DNA from: JBBKXR01 sp037969585
Lineage (GTDB): Bacteria > Verrucomicrobiota > Verrucomicrobiia > Verrucomicrobiales > DEV007
Direction: 5' to 3'
NCBI GenBank assembly: GCA_037969585.1
Contig: JBBKXR010000277.1
Location: 1 to 14,390 of the forward strand
DNA: 14,390 nucleotides
How positions within the stretch are numbered: the stretch's first letter is position 1; each line of letters begins with the position of its first letter. This document shows positions 1 through 7,890 of the stretch, in pieces. The position numbers and the translations under genes are program-made. The notes under the pieces were generated by a model. It was not told where the DNA came from, did no database searches, and saw only the letters and a program-made list of their open reading frames with translations.

Positions 1-914
1 GCGGGTTTGACGCCTCCTACCGAGGGGGGAGCGACCGGTGCCGGCGCCGGTGATGGAGCGGGCTTCGGCGCTGGTGGTGTGATCGCTTTAACCGTGGGTG
101 CGGCGGGAGCAGGTGGTGCCGTCGGCACAGCTGGGGCGGCGGGGGCTGCCGGTTTGACCGGAACGGCGCCAGCGGCGGGTGGATCGTCGTCGGCGACTGC
201 GGTAGCGATCTGAACTTTGGCGGTATGCTGCAATTCGGTGATCTCGGCTTCGCGTTTGTCGAGGTCGGTTTTGAGGACGGTGATTTTCTGAGTCTGCTTG
301 AGAATGTCCTTTTCGATCGCGGCGATCTCGATGGCGACTTCGGGGGTGGCATCTTCGCCGGCAAGTTCGCGTTTACTCTCGAGTTGGTCGCGAAGATTCT
401 CGACGGAGCCTTCGAGCTCCGTGAACTCCTTCTGACGAGCTTCGAACTGAGTGCTCAGGTTGCTGATTTTCGCCGTCAGTTGGTCTGCTTCGGTCTGCTT
501 GGACTCAATGTCGGTCTCCAGATCCTGAAGTTTGCGGTCGAGGGTGGTGTAAGCGGCGGCCGCTTTGTGTTTGGCTTCGTCGCCTCTGGGGGCCGCTTCG
601 ACGGGATCGGCATCGTCGGGCAGCAGCAGCAGATGTGCGGCCACGCATTCGCCAATGAGGATTCGGTCGCCGTCGCGCAGGATGCGTTTGCCATCGAACA
701 CTTGTCCGTTGACGCGCGTTCCGTTCTTCGATCCGAGATCTTCGATGGCGATGCCATCGTCTACGTGATGAAACTCCAAGTGGGTGTGCGAGACAAATTC
801 AGACGGCACTTGGATCTGGTTTTCGGGGCCACGCCCGAGTCCGATGCGGTCGGCGTTCAGTTCGTAAGGCACCGGTTCTTTGCCGGGTTCTGCTACGATG
901 AGGTTGTATTTCAT
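1..914 (-). CDS. FHA-domain protein with coiled coil and Pro/Ala-rich tail (3' end outside window)
   Basis: An open minus-strand frame runs from an ATG at 914 to the window edge with no stop, giving 304 codons. Residues about 1-100 form a forkhead-associated domain, a phosphothreonine-binding module. Visible are GR at 27-28, the S-x-x-H motif at 42-45 and the LGSKNGT strand-turn with N64-G65, the usual phosphopeptide contacts. Residues about 118-235 are rich in Glu, Lys, Gln and Leu in heptad-like spacing, a likely coiled coil. From about 243 to the edge the chain is almost only Pro, Ala, Val and Lys. No signal peptide or membrane segment is visible, so it is probably a cytoplasmic adaptor that binds a phosphorylated partner. 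It lies 139 bp downstream of the histidine kinase on the same strand and may be co-transcribed with it. FHA domains normally read Ser/Thr kinases, so a functional link to the His-Asp pair is unproven. The C-terminal function is unknown. Confidence 0.88.
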   Translation of the reverse strand, partial: MKYNLIVAEPGKEPVPYELNADRIGLGRGPENQIQVPSEFVSHTHLEFHHVDDGIAIEDLGSKNGTRVNGQVFDGKRILRDGDRILIGECVAAHLLLLPDDADPVEAAPRGDEAKHKAAAAYTTLDRKLQDLETDIESKQTEADQLTAKISNLSTQFEARQKEFTELEGSVENLRDQLESKRELAGEDATPEVAIEIAAIEKDILKQTQKITVLKTDLDKREAEITELQHTAKVQIATAVADDDPPAAGAVPVKPAAPAAPAVPTAPPAPAAPTVKAITPPAPKPAPSPAPAPVAPPSVGGVKP

Positions 915-1053
915 CTGGTAAGTTCTTGCGCTGGGTAAAGGGGCGGCTTCATCTGTGAGCCGATTCAGTTTGTCCATACATAGTATGCCGAACCGTTGCT
1001 GACAGGAAAAGGTTTTTTCGCATCGGTGGTCGGATTTATCGCCGGAGGTGCCT

Positions 1054-2892
1054 TTATATGGGGACTTGGCAGATCACCGCGGTGCCCGTCGGGGTAGATT
1101 CGATGTCGAATCGGCCGTTCATCTCGCCGGTGCGATAACGCATGGTGCGCAAGCCGAAGCCTTCTGGGCCGGAGGCGTTGTCGGATTTGATGATGCCGGT
1201 TCCGTTGTCGGAAATTCGCAGCAGGATGCCGTGCTCATCCTTTTCCAAATTTATTTCGATTTTGTCGCCGTTTGAATGGCGGACGGCGTTGGTGACGGCT
1301 TCCTGGGCGATTCGAAACAGGTGGTTGGCGATGACACGATCGGTAACGGCGACTGGATCATTGCACTCGAAGGATATGGCGTAGCCGGAATGGCTGGAGT
1401 CGGCTGCTTGAGTGAATTCCCGGAGAGCTTCGATCAAGGCGTTGGCTTCGGAGCCTACGGAGTTCAGACCGTGGGCCAAACGGCGGGCGGTGGCGACGCT
1501 TTCCTGAGTGGCATTGGCGATGTCCTTGGCGCGACTGGCGAGAGGATGCTCGCTGGCAGTCAGTTCGGTTTCGATCGCTTTTGCCAGGCAGGATATGCCG
1601 CCGAGCAGTGAGCCGAGGCCATCGTGCAGGTCGCGGGCGATTCGCGATTTTTCTTCTTCGGTCGCGCGAAGCAGCAGGCTCTCCAGTTCTCTGCGCTCGG
1701 AAATGTCACGCATCAGGACGACGCTGAACGAAACGCCGGTGGCTCTTGTCACACTGAACTCTGCCGCGAACTCGGTGCCGTCGACACGGCGCGCGACGGT
1801 GGTTCGGCGAATAGGCCCTTCGGGTGTTGACTGATTCTGGAGGGCACCGGTCAAAAGGTCGGCGGTGTCGTTGGGTAAAAGCGGGCTGATCTTTGTGCCG
1901 GTGAGGGCAGCGGGATTGTTTTTGCTGCCGAACAGCGCTTTTGCCGAGGGATTGGCGCTGAGGATGGTCTGCTGTCCGTCGAAGGTTAGGATCGCGTCGG
2001 CTGCGGTCGACACAATGGCGTGAAGGTTAGCCTCACTCATTTGTAGAGCCTCGGCATGCCGCGCTGTGCGATCTTCGAGAAACTGGTTGAGACTGCGGAG
2101 CTGCTGTTCGGCTTGCTTTTCTGCGGTGATCAGGTGGGTGACACCAACGACGCGTTGGGCGACTCCGTTTTCATCACGATGAATTTTACCGTAGCTGGAA
2201 AACCACTCCGAGGTGCCGTCCGGGAAGTTGGTTTTGTATCGTTCGGAGAAGTCGGCCCTGTCGTTGAGGGTGTTCTGAACCGCCATGGAGACTCGCTCTC
2301 GATGTTCAGGCACGATGAGTTCGACGAACTTGCTCAGTGGCAGGTCGGTCTCTCCGTCGGGAAGTTGGAAGAGTCTGGCGAGGGCGGGATCAAGTTCGGC
2401 GACTTGCTTGGCTATTTCGACTGCCCAGGTCCCGAATTTAGTGCCACCTGAATCCGGTCGGAGCGAGTGTTCGTGTTGGTCCCAGGAGGATTGGTGCTGT
2501 CGGTTTTCGGTGATGTTCTCAACCATTGCGACCATGCCGATGACTGTGCCGTCGTCGCCAAAATGGGGACTGTAGGTCGATCGGAACAGTCCGGTGACTC
2601 CGTTGGGGAGGGCCAGCGGCATTTCATAACCTGATTCTTTTCCGTCAAATATGACTCGTTCGATAAAGGGCTGGACCTGCTCGTAGGCTTCAGTGCCGAG
2701 CAGATCGAGCACGTTTTTCTTGTCGATAATGTCTTCGCGATTGACGCCGAACCAACGTTCGTAAGTGATATTACAATAACGGTATACGAGATCCTGGTCG
2801 ACGTAGGCGATGAGTGCAGGCAGTGCGTCGGTGATCGCCAGGCCAAGTTTTCCGAGCAGAAAGTCGTAGTCTGGGCCAGAAGTATCGCTCAT
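1054..2892 (-). CDS. Soluble PAS-sensor histidine kinase, NarX/DegS (HisKA_3) type
   Basis: 612 aa. There are three PAS-like segments: about 20-130 (ending in a PAC-like EN-IT-E), about 150-258 (less regular; YKTNFPDGTSEWF is PAC-like) and about 285-400 (ISANP-type core, ending RDISERREL). They are followed by a HisKA_3 dimerisation helix with ARDLHDGLG, phosphoacceptor H423, and an HATPase_c domain with the N box EAVTNAVRHS (N535), the G1 box DNGTG (562-566) and a G2-like GFGLRTM (578-584). No membrane segment or signal peptide is seen, so it should be cytoplasmic and sense an internal or diffusible signal; the ligand is unknown. Family knowledge says such kinases autophosphorylate and pass phosphate to NarL/LuxR-type regulators, and exactly such a regulator is divergently encoded 66 bp away. 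The ATG at 2892 lacks a clear Shine-Dalgarno sequence. No damage is seen in the catalytic motifs. Confidence 0.93.
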   Translation of the reverse strand: MSDTSGPDYDFLLGKLGLAITDALPALIAYVDQDLVYRYCNITYERWFGVNREDIIDKKNVLDLLGTEAYEQVQPFIERVIFDGKESGYEMPLALPNGVTGLFRSTYSPHFGDDGTVIGMVAMVENITENRQHQSSWDQHEHSLRPDSGGTKFGTWAVEIAKQVAELDPALARLFQLPDGETDLPLSKFVELIVPEHRERVSMAVQNTLNDRADFSERYKTNFPDGTSEWFSSYGKIHRDENGVAQRVVGVTHLITAEKQAEQQLRSLNQFLEDRTARHAEALQMSEANLHAIVSTAADAILTFDGQQTILSANPSAKALFGSKNNPAALTGTKISPLLPNDTADLLTGALQNQSTPEGPIRRTTVARRVDGTEFAAEFSVTRATGVSFSVVLMRDISERRELESLLLRATEEEKSRIARDLHDGLGSLLGGISCLAKAIETELTASEHPLASRAKDIANATQESVATARRLAHGLNSVGSEANALIEALREFTQAADSSHSGYAISFECNDPVAVTDRVIANHLFRIAQEAVTNAVRHSNGDKIEINLEKDEHGILLRISDNGTGIIKSDNASGPEGFGLRTMRYRTGEMNGRFDIESTPTGTAVICQVPI

Positions 2893-2958
2893 AATGATCA
2901 GTGGTCGATGGGGGTCAGGATCACTTGATCAACTTAGTAAACTGAACCAGCTTAACAA
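2893..2958. promoter_or_regulatory. Divergent intergenic region between kinase and regulator genes
   Basis: These 66 bp must hold the 5' ends of both divergent genes. Two palindromes are visible: TGATCA at 2895-2900 and TTGATCAA at 2925-2932, about three helical turns apart. They could be a bipartite operator, for example for autoregulation by the response regulator, but short palindromes of this kind also arise by chance. I could not assign convincing -35/-10 boxes. Confidence 0.3.
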
Positions 2959-3633
2959 ATGGCTAAGAGTGATGCGAAAAAAGTCAACCGCGTCCTGATC
3001 GTTGACGATCATCCTCTGATGCGTGGGGGCATGGCGTCGCTGCTGGCAGCGGACGAAAGTGTCGAAGTCGTCGCGGAAGCGGGAACCGTTCGTGCGGCGA
3101 TGACCTTGATCGCTGAATGGGAACCAGATCTGGTGGTTGCGGATTTGCGTCTTCCGGATGGCAGCGGATTGGAGCTGATAAAGGATGCCTTGGCCAGATG
3201 GCCGGAGATCCTGTTTTTAGTCGTTTCGATGCACGACGAAAAGCTTTTTGCGGAGCGGGTGCTTCGCGCGGGTGGTCGCGGTTATATTATGAAAGAGGCG
3301 GCTTCAGAGAAGTTGCTGCAAGCTATCCATCAGGTGATAGGTGGTGAGGTCTATGTCAGTGACAAAATGATGCAAAGCATCGTCACTTTGGTGTCAAAGA
3401 AGCTCCCTGCCAATAAGGCCGAGATCGATTCACCGCTGAAAATCCTCACCGACCGGGAACTTGAAGTGTTTGAGTTGATCGGTAACGGCCTGGCGACACG
3501 CAAAATTGCCGAGCGATTGACCATCGGTATCAAAACGGCGGAGACGCACACTGCGAATCTAAAAACCAAGTTGGGCATGTCGGATCGCAATGAATTGATG
3601 AGCTATGCGGTCCGTTGGGTAGCGGAACAGTGA
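2959..3633 (+). CDS. NarL/LuxR-family response regulator
   Basis: 224 aa. The N-terminal receiver domain (about 11-130) has acidic pocket D16-D17, phosphoacceptor D62 in VVADLRLPDGSG, switch Ser S90 in VVSMHDE and K112 in GYIMKEA. The C-terminal GerE/LuxR helix-turn-helix (about 160-220) begins LTDRELEVFELIGNG and has the recognition region IKTAETHTANLKTKL. Length and architecture are standard for the family. It is likely phosphorylated by the divergent histidine kinase and acts as a DNA-binding transcription factor; its targets cannot be read from the sequence. The S-M-H-D-E and RAGGRGYIMKEA wording resembles regulators common in Planctomycetes and Verrucomicrobia (recollection, not a search). 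The ATG at 2959 has no obvious Shine-Dalgarno. The gene converges on the sulfatase gene with a 24-bp gap. Confidence 0.95.
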   Translation: MAKSDAKKVNRVLIVDDHPLMRGGMASLLAADESVEVVAEAGTVRAAMTLIAEWEPDLVVADLRLPDGSGLELIKDALARWPEILFLVVSMHDEKLFAERVLRAGGRGYIMKEAASEKLLQAIHQVIGGEVYVSDKMMQSIVTLVSKKLPANKAEIDSPLKILTDRELEVFELIGNGLATRKIAERLTIGIKTAETHTANLKTKLGMSDRNELMSYAVRWVAEQ

Positions 3634-3657
3634 TGCCATGAGTAGTGGCGTGGCCGG

Positions 3658-5061
3658 TCATTGGGGTGAAGCCTTGTGTTCGCTCTGCCGTGCGCGTTCG
3701 GCGATCGTTGACTCGATATCGGCGGCAAACTTTTTTGCGGCGCTGCGCATTTTGGCAACCCGGTCGGGGTGAGCGGCGGTGAGGTTGGTGGTCTCACCGA
3801 TGTCGTTGTCCAAATCGACCAGAAACTCTTTGCGATCGGCGGCGACGAGATCTACGCCGTTGGGATTGCCGAGCAGTTTCCAGCTGCCTTCGCGAACCAC
3901 CCACTGGGCCTTGGCACCGCGACCGAGTTGCCAGTAGAATATCTGGTGAGGGCTGGATGCCTCACTGTCGTTGAGGACGCTGACGAAACTTTTGCCGTCG
4001 AGTTGGGAGTCCGTCGAGCTATCGGATTGGCCGGAACCGGTGAGTTCGTCGATGGTTGGAAACCAATCGCAGCCGGTGACCAGTTGATCGCGGACTTCGC
4101 CTTCCGGCAACTTACCAGTCCAGGAGACCACCGACGGCACGCGCAGTCCGCCCTCGAAGAGGTTGCCTTTGTGGCCCCGATAGGGACCGGCACTGCCTCC
4201 GCCACCGAAGGTGCGTTCTTCGACGGAGTGACCGTGATCGGATTGAAAAATGACGACGGTGTTGTCGCGCAACTTGAGGGCTTCGAGGTGGTCGAGCAGT
4301 TTGCCGAGTAGATCGTCGACGGATGAGACGAATGCGGCGTAGTCGCTGCGTGGATGGGGGAGGTCGGCGTAGCGTTTGCGCCAGTCATCGGTGCCTTGCA
4401 GCGGATAGTGTGGCCAGTTGATTGCCCAGTAGAGAAAGAAAGGCTGCGTTTGGTTTTGCTCGATAAAGCTCAGCGCCTGCTCGGTCATCAGGTCGCCGAA
4501 GTAGCGGCCCGGGCGCCAGATTTCCTGACCGTTTTCCCAGAGGTCATGCCGATTCGGCCCGTTCCAGTAGAAGAAATGCGAGTAGTTATCAATGCAACCG
4601 CCCATGTGACCGAAGGAATGATCGAAGCCCTGGGCGTTGGGCATGGTGTCCGGCGTATAGCCGAGGTGCCATTTGCCGACGTGGCCGGTAGCGTAGCCTT
4701 TTGACTTCAGTCGTTCGGCGATGGTGACTTCGGTTGATGGCAGGCCGGGCTCACCTTTCGCTGATGAGACGTTCGACGCGACGCCAGCACGTGCAGGAAA
4801 ACGGCCAGTGAGCAGGCCAGCGCGGGATGCGGAACAGATCGCTGATGGGGCAAGCATCTGCGTAAATCGAACGCCGGTCGCGGCGAGGCGGTCGATGTTG
4901 GGGGTAATCAGATCGCTGGCGCCATAGCAGTTGGCATCGACGCTACCCTGATCATCGGTGTAAATGATGATGACGTTGGGTGGTGGAGGCGTCGCAGCAG
5001 TGGATGCGGTGGCGAGGATAAGCGCTAGGAATACCTGTGTGATGGACAAGCTGATCTTCAT
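3658..5061 (-). CDS. Exported type I (formylglycine) sulfatase
   Basis: Hydrolyses sulfate esters, probably of algal or other polysaccharides; the actual substrate is not evident. I chose the ATG at 5061 (467 aa) because it gives a clean signal peptide (MKISLSITQVFLAL..., cleavage near AST-AA). An upstream in-frame ATG at 5079 adds six residues with two Asp before the signal. Numbered from 5079, the metal and active-site set is complete: D42-D43 in YTDDQG, Cys82 in the CSASRAGLLTGR signature (the Cys expected to become formylglycine), R86, K135 and H137 in GKWHLG, H224, D281-H282 in QSDHGHS and K304 in RGHKGNLFEGG. This marks an active S1-family enzyme matured by a sulfatase-modifying enzyme, which is not encoded in the window. 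It is a single gene, convergent with the response regulator and divergent from the proton-channel module. Confidence 0.94.
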   Translation of the reverse strand: MKISLSITQVFLALILATASTAATPPPPNVIIIYTDDQGSVDANCYGASDLITPNIDRLAATGVRFTQMLAPSAICSASRAGLLTGRFPARAGVASNVSSAKGEPGLPSTEVTIAERLKSKGYATGHVGKWHLGYTPDTMPNAQGFDHSFGHMGGCIDNYSHFFYWNGPNRHDLWENGQEIWRPGRYFGDLMTEQALSFIEQNQTQPFFLYWAINWPHYPLQGTDDWRKRYADLPHPRSDYAAFVSSVDDLLGKLLDHLEALKLRDNTVVIFQSDHGHSVEERTFGGGGSAGPYRGHKGNLFEGGLRVPSVVSWTGKLPEGEVRDQLVTGCDWFPTIDELTGSGQSDSSTDSQLDGKSFVSVLNDSEASSPHQIFYWQLGRGAKAQWVVREGSWKLLGNPNGVDLVAADRKEFLVDLDNDIGETTNLTAAHPDRVAKMRSAAKKFAADIESTIAERARQSEHKASPQ

Positions 5062-5277
5062 GGCATCGGTATCGCGCATTCCGGGCGATTCGACAAGATC
5101 TCTGAAGATGGATTTCCGTGTGATTTCTGACTTGTGCCTTGGTGAGGTTTTTTCTAGTCAAATGCTTGGTGAAGTGGCATACCTACCAGCCCATCACTTT
5201 TTAAGAGAGAGAGTAGTGGGTGCTCAGGCTCATGGCGGGCCTTTTTTAGAAATTATCGATACGTTAGTTAGCTAGTT

Positions 5278-6930
5278 ATGAAATTCAGTTGTCCACAGTG
5301 TGGTGTTCATCTTCAGACCGAACCTGAGCTTGCCGGTAAGACGGTCAAATGTCCGGGTTGTTCGACCAAGCTTCAGATTCCGGCTTCCGAGGAGGAGGCG
5401 GGTGAGGTGAGTATCAAGTCGGGTCTTACGGGCAGAGTCACAGGCAAGACCGATCCTCCGGCGCCTGATTCTGCTTCCCCCAAGGCCGCTGATACACCGA
5501 AGCCTGACAGCGCGCTGCCAAAACCGGACAGTGCCGTGCCAAAACCGGATGGCGCTGCCGCTGATTCAGGCGCGACTGATGACGAGGATCTGAGCGCGGG
5601 CGAAGAGCTCGTCGACGATTATTACGGTGAGCTTCCGGAACTCAACACCACCAAGGTGGGAGTTGGCTTACACCCGTCACACGTCAATCTTTGGGTAGCG
5701 GGCGGTGCCGGCCTTGTGGTGACTTTCCTGTTTATCATGGCGATGAGCGTTCTGCCAGCACCTGCGAAAGGGGTGCCAGCTGCCGGTTTTGGCGAATACC
5801 TGCACGCCCTGTTCCTGCAACGCGGCTGGTCGCAGTATGTGACCACCTTCCTGATGTTCTGGTGTCTGGCGCTGTTGATTCTCAAAGCGCTCAACATCAA
5901 AAAGCAAAAGCGGGCCATGTTGCTCGAGGCATTGCCTGCGGACATTTCTGAGGAAATCAACGTCAACAATCTGCCGGCTTTCCACGAGCATTTGATCAAC
6001 TTCCCGAAACCACTGCGAAATACTTACATCGTCAATCGGCTGCGCAAGGCACTGGAGTTTTTCTACATTCGTCAAAACAATCCTGAAGTGGCTTCGATGA
6101 TCACTTCGCAGTCGGACATCGACGCCAATAAAGTGGCCGGTAGTTACAGCATGGTGAAGGTCTTCCTGTGGGCGATTCCGATCATGGGTTTCATCGGCAC
6201 GGTTATTGGTATCGGCTCCGCCATTGGTGGTTTCGGTGCGGTGCTCAATGCCGGTGACGCTCCGGCACCTGCTGCTGTTGTCGCCAACGCCGACGGCTCC
6301 CCGGCAGCTCCCGCAGCCGCCCCGGCTCCGAAGGCTGATGGCATGGATGCGATCAAAGGGCCGCTGCTCGACGTTCTGAACAGTTTGGGTGTCGCGTTCG
6401 ATACGACGCTGTTGGCGCTGGTGTTTTCGATCATCCTGAGTTTTCCGGCGAGTTCGCTGCAGAATGCGGAGGATGATCTAGTAACCAATGTCGACGAATA
6501 CTGTATCGATCACCTGCTCAAGCGACTCAATGACGGCGGCGCGGGCAGCAATTTCGGTAGCGAAGGTGGTCTGTTAAAAGCCATTGGCGATGCGATTGCG
6601 CTCAACCAGAAAGATATGATGGGGCGCTTTGAGACTGTCCAGAAAGGCATGTCGGATACGCAGCAGAACCAGAGTAAATATTTTGCCGAGGTCGCCAAGG
6701 CGGTCGACAAGCAGATCGCGGCCATCGACGATCGTGCCGAGAACTACGAGAAGAAGCTCGACGAGGATTTCTTTGCAACTCTCGAGCGTGTTGAGACGGG
6801 CTCCATCAAAGCGATCGAGAGCAACATCAAGCCGCTCGCCGAAGGCATCAAGAACCTCAATGCAGTTCTCAAGGAGCTGAACGGCAAGCAGGTCGTTGTT
6901 CAGAAGAAAGGCTGGTTCTCACGCGGTTGA
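5278..6930 (+). CDS. Zinc-ribbon TolQ/ExbB/MotA-type proton-channel protein
   Basis: 550 aa. Residues 1-35 form a zinc ribbon (C5-x2-C8...C25-x2-C28). A Pro/Ala/Asp-rich linker (about 55-100) contains three PKPDSA-like repeats. Hydrophobic segments lie at about 136-159, 188-206, 293-323 and 365-392. The last two carry the family's channel motifs: GFIGTVIGIGSAI with T308, and a LGVAFDTTLLAL segment with T376-T377, matching the polar Thr of ExbB/TolQ TM2 and TM3. The 207-292 loop would be cytoplasmic, as in ExbB, so the extra first helix places the zinc ribbon in the cytoplasm. An Ala/Pro insert (about 325-358) sits in the short periplasmic loop. The 432-540 tail is a probable cytoplasmic coiled coil. 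The expected role is a pentameric proton-driven channel energising the two downstream rod proteins. The driven process is unknown. It is first in a three-gene operon; the start has no clear Shine-Dalgarno. Confidence 0.88.
   Translation: MKFSCPQCGVHLQTEPELAGKTVKCPGCSTKLQIPASEEEAGEVSIKSGLTGRVTGKTDPPAPDSASPKAADTPKPDSALPKPDSAVPKPDGAAADSGATDDEDLSAGEELVDDYYGELPELNTTKVGVGLHPSHVNLWVAGGAGLVVTFLFIMAMSVLPAPAKGVPAAGFGEYLHALFLQRGWSQYVTTFLMFWCLALLILKALNIKKQKRAMLLEALPADISEEINVNNLPAFHEHLINFPKPLRNTYIVNRLRKALEFFYIRQNNPEVASMITSQSDIDANKVAGSYSMVKVFLWAIPIMGFIGTVIGIGSAIGGFGAVLNAGDAPAPAAVVANADGSPAAPAAAPAPKADGMDAIKGPLLDVLNSLGVAFDTTLLALVFSIILSFPASSLQNAEDDLVTNVDEYCIDHLLKRLNDGGAGSNFGSEGGLLKAIGDAIALNQKDMMGRFETVQKGMSDTQQNQSKYFAEVAKAVDKQIAAIDDRAENYEKKLDEDFFATLERVETGSIKAIESNIKPLAEGIKNLNAVLKELNGKQVVVQKKGWFSRG
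5497..5556 (+). repeat. Three-unit heptapeptide-coding repeat in the channel-protein linker
   Basis: Residues 74-93 read PKPDSAL, PKPDSAV, PKPDGA: a 21-nt unit repeated about three times, the copies differing at a few bases. It lies in the low-complexity linker between the zinc ribbon and the first membrane helix, so it probably serves as a flexible spacer, and unit number may vary between strains. Confidence 0.75.
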
Positions 6931-6950
6931 CCGCGTGTCCCGGTCGGGAC
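6921..6950 (+). other. Two adjacent perfect hairpins over the channel gene stop codon
   Basis: ACGCGG-TTGA-CCGCGT (6921-6936) contains the TGA stop in its loop. It is followed immediately by GTCCCG-GT-CGGGAC (6937-6950). Both stems are perfect six-pair GC-rich stems. No T-run follows, so a classical intrinsic terminator is unlikely. They could protect the upstream mRNA or lower expression of the two rod genes relative to the channel gene, which would suit a pentamer-to-dimer ratio. The function is inferred; the palindromes are seen directly. Confidence 0.5.
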
Positions 6951-7019
6951 ATGATTCGATATTGAACAAGTGATCCGGATCTTCGTAGAGCCGGAATCTT
7001 AGAGTGTAAGCGAGAAGTC

Positions 7020-7850
7020 ATGGCAAGACGTAACAGAGGAGGAGGTGGCGAAGTTTCGCTGTTCCCATTCCTGAGTATTCTGGTGTGCATCATCGGCTGT
7101 TTGACCATGGTCATCGTTGTCGTGCAGCTCATGCAGATGAACAAGGTCGAAGGCCGCGAGCCCGAAGAGGTCGCACGTGCCAAGGAGTATATCGAACTCG
7201 ACAAGGAAAAGGTCGAGCTTGGTAAAGACCTCGAGAAGCGGCGGGCCGATCTGGAGAAGTTGATCCAGTCGAATCAGGACTTCGCCCAGCAGCAGGAAAA
7301 GCTCCGCCAGATGGTCACGATGCTGGAAAACAGCGAAGATTCGAACCGGCGCCGGGACGAGTTGATTGCCGAGTTGAACCTGTTGATAAAGACCAACGAG
7401 AGCCTCGACAAAGATCACGCAGAAATGCTTGTGCAGATCGAAGAACTGAAGGCGGAGATCGAGAAGCGCAAGCTGCCGGCGGACGTCCAGAAAATGCAGG
7501 TCAAGCCATCGGGGTCGGGTGGCAATGTCGAGCCGTATTTCGTCGAGGTTGCAGATAAGATCGTGCGCATCCATCGCAGTCTGACTGAGCCACCGCTCGA
7601 CATCCCGATCGCTTCGATTAATCAGGATAAAGATTTTGTCACCCTGCTCGAACGCATAGCGGCGGAACCGTATCGCAAGCTCATTCTTCTGGTGAGAGCT
7701 AATGATGGGGCGGTCGATGCTTATTCTCGCGTCGGCCAGGTCGTCAGAAGCTTTAACCAGAGTAACGGCGCTGAGATCATCCCCGGCAAGTTGCCGCTGC
7801 CCGGCGAAGGCGAAGTCGACCTGAGTCTTTTTGCAGAGTATTTGAAATAG
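7020..7850 (+). CDS. ExbD/TolR-like rod protein lacking the channel Asp
   Basis: 276 aa. A short basic N-terminus (MARRNRGGGG) precedes one membrane span (about 13-38, beginning SLFPFLSILVCIIG), then a long Glu/Lys/Leu coiled coil (about 45-150), then a small globular domain (about 168-276) with alternating strands and helices (YFVEVADKIVRIH, KLILLVRANDG, VVRSFNQSNGAEI) that recalls the periplasmic ExbD/TolR domain. Topology should be N-in with the bulk periplasmic. Aligning its PFLSI with the PFIDV of classical ExbD/TolR places S19 where the proton-carrying Asp belongs; no other acidic residue lies in the span. It is encoded 89 bp after the channel gene and 40 bp before a second rod protein, so the three probably form one complex. 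The exact family is not recognised; similar proteins are known to me as hypothetical in PVC genomes. Confidence 0.8.
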   Translation: MARRNRGGGGEVSLFPFLSILVCIIGCLTMVIVVVQLMQMNKVEGREPEEVARAKEYIELDKEKVELGKDLEKRRADLEKLIQSNQDFAQQQEKLRQMVTMLENSEDSNRRRDELIAELNLLIKTNESLDKDHAEMLVQIEELKAEIEKRKLPADVQKMQVKPSGSGGNVEPYFVEVADKIVRIHRSLTEPPLDIPIASINQDKDFVTLLERIAAEPYRKLILLVRANDGAVDAYSRVGQVVRSFNQSNGAEIIPGKLPLPGEGEVDLSLFAEYLK

Positions 7851-7890
7851 CGGGAACGGCTGAAACCCCTAACGATTTTAGAAAGAAAAA

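Noticed and set aside
225..938. 237-codon plus-strand open frame over the FHA gene
   Set aside because: It is the antisense shadow of the FHA protein, whose minus-strand frame has clear FHA motifs and is open throughout.
3634..3657. Terminator hairpin between the response regulator and sulfatase
   Set aside because: Only a four-pair GCCA/TGGC stem is visible with no T-run; too weak to call.
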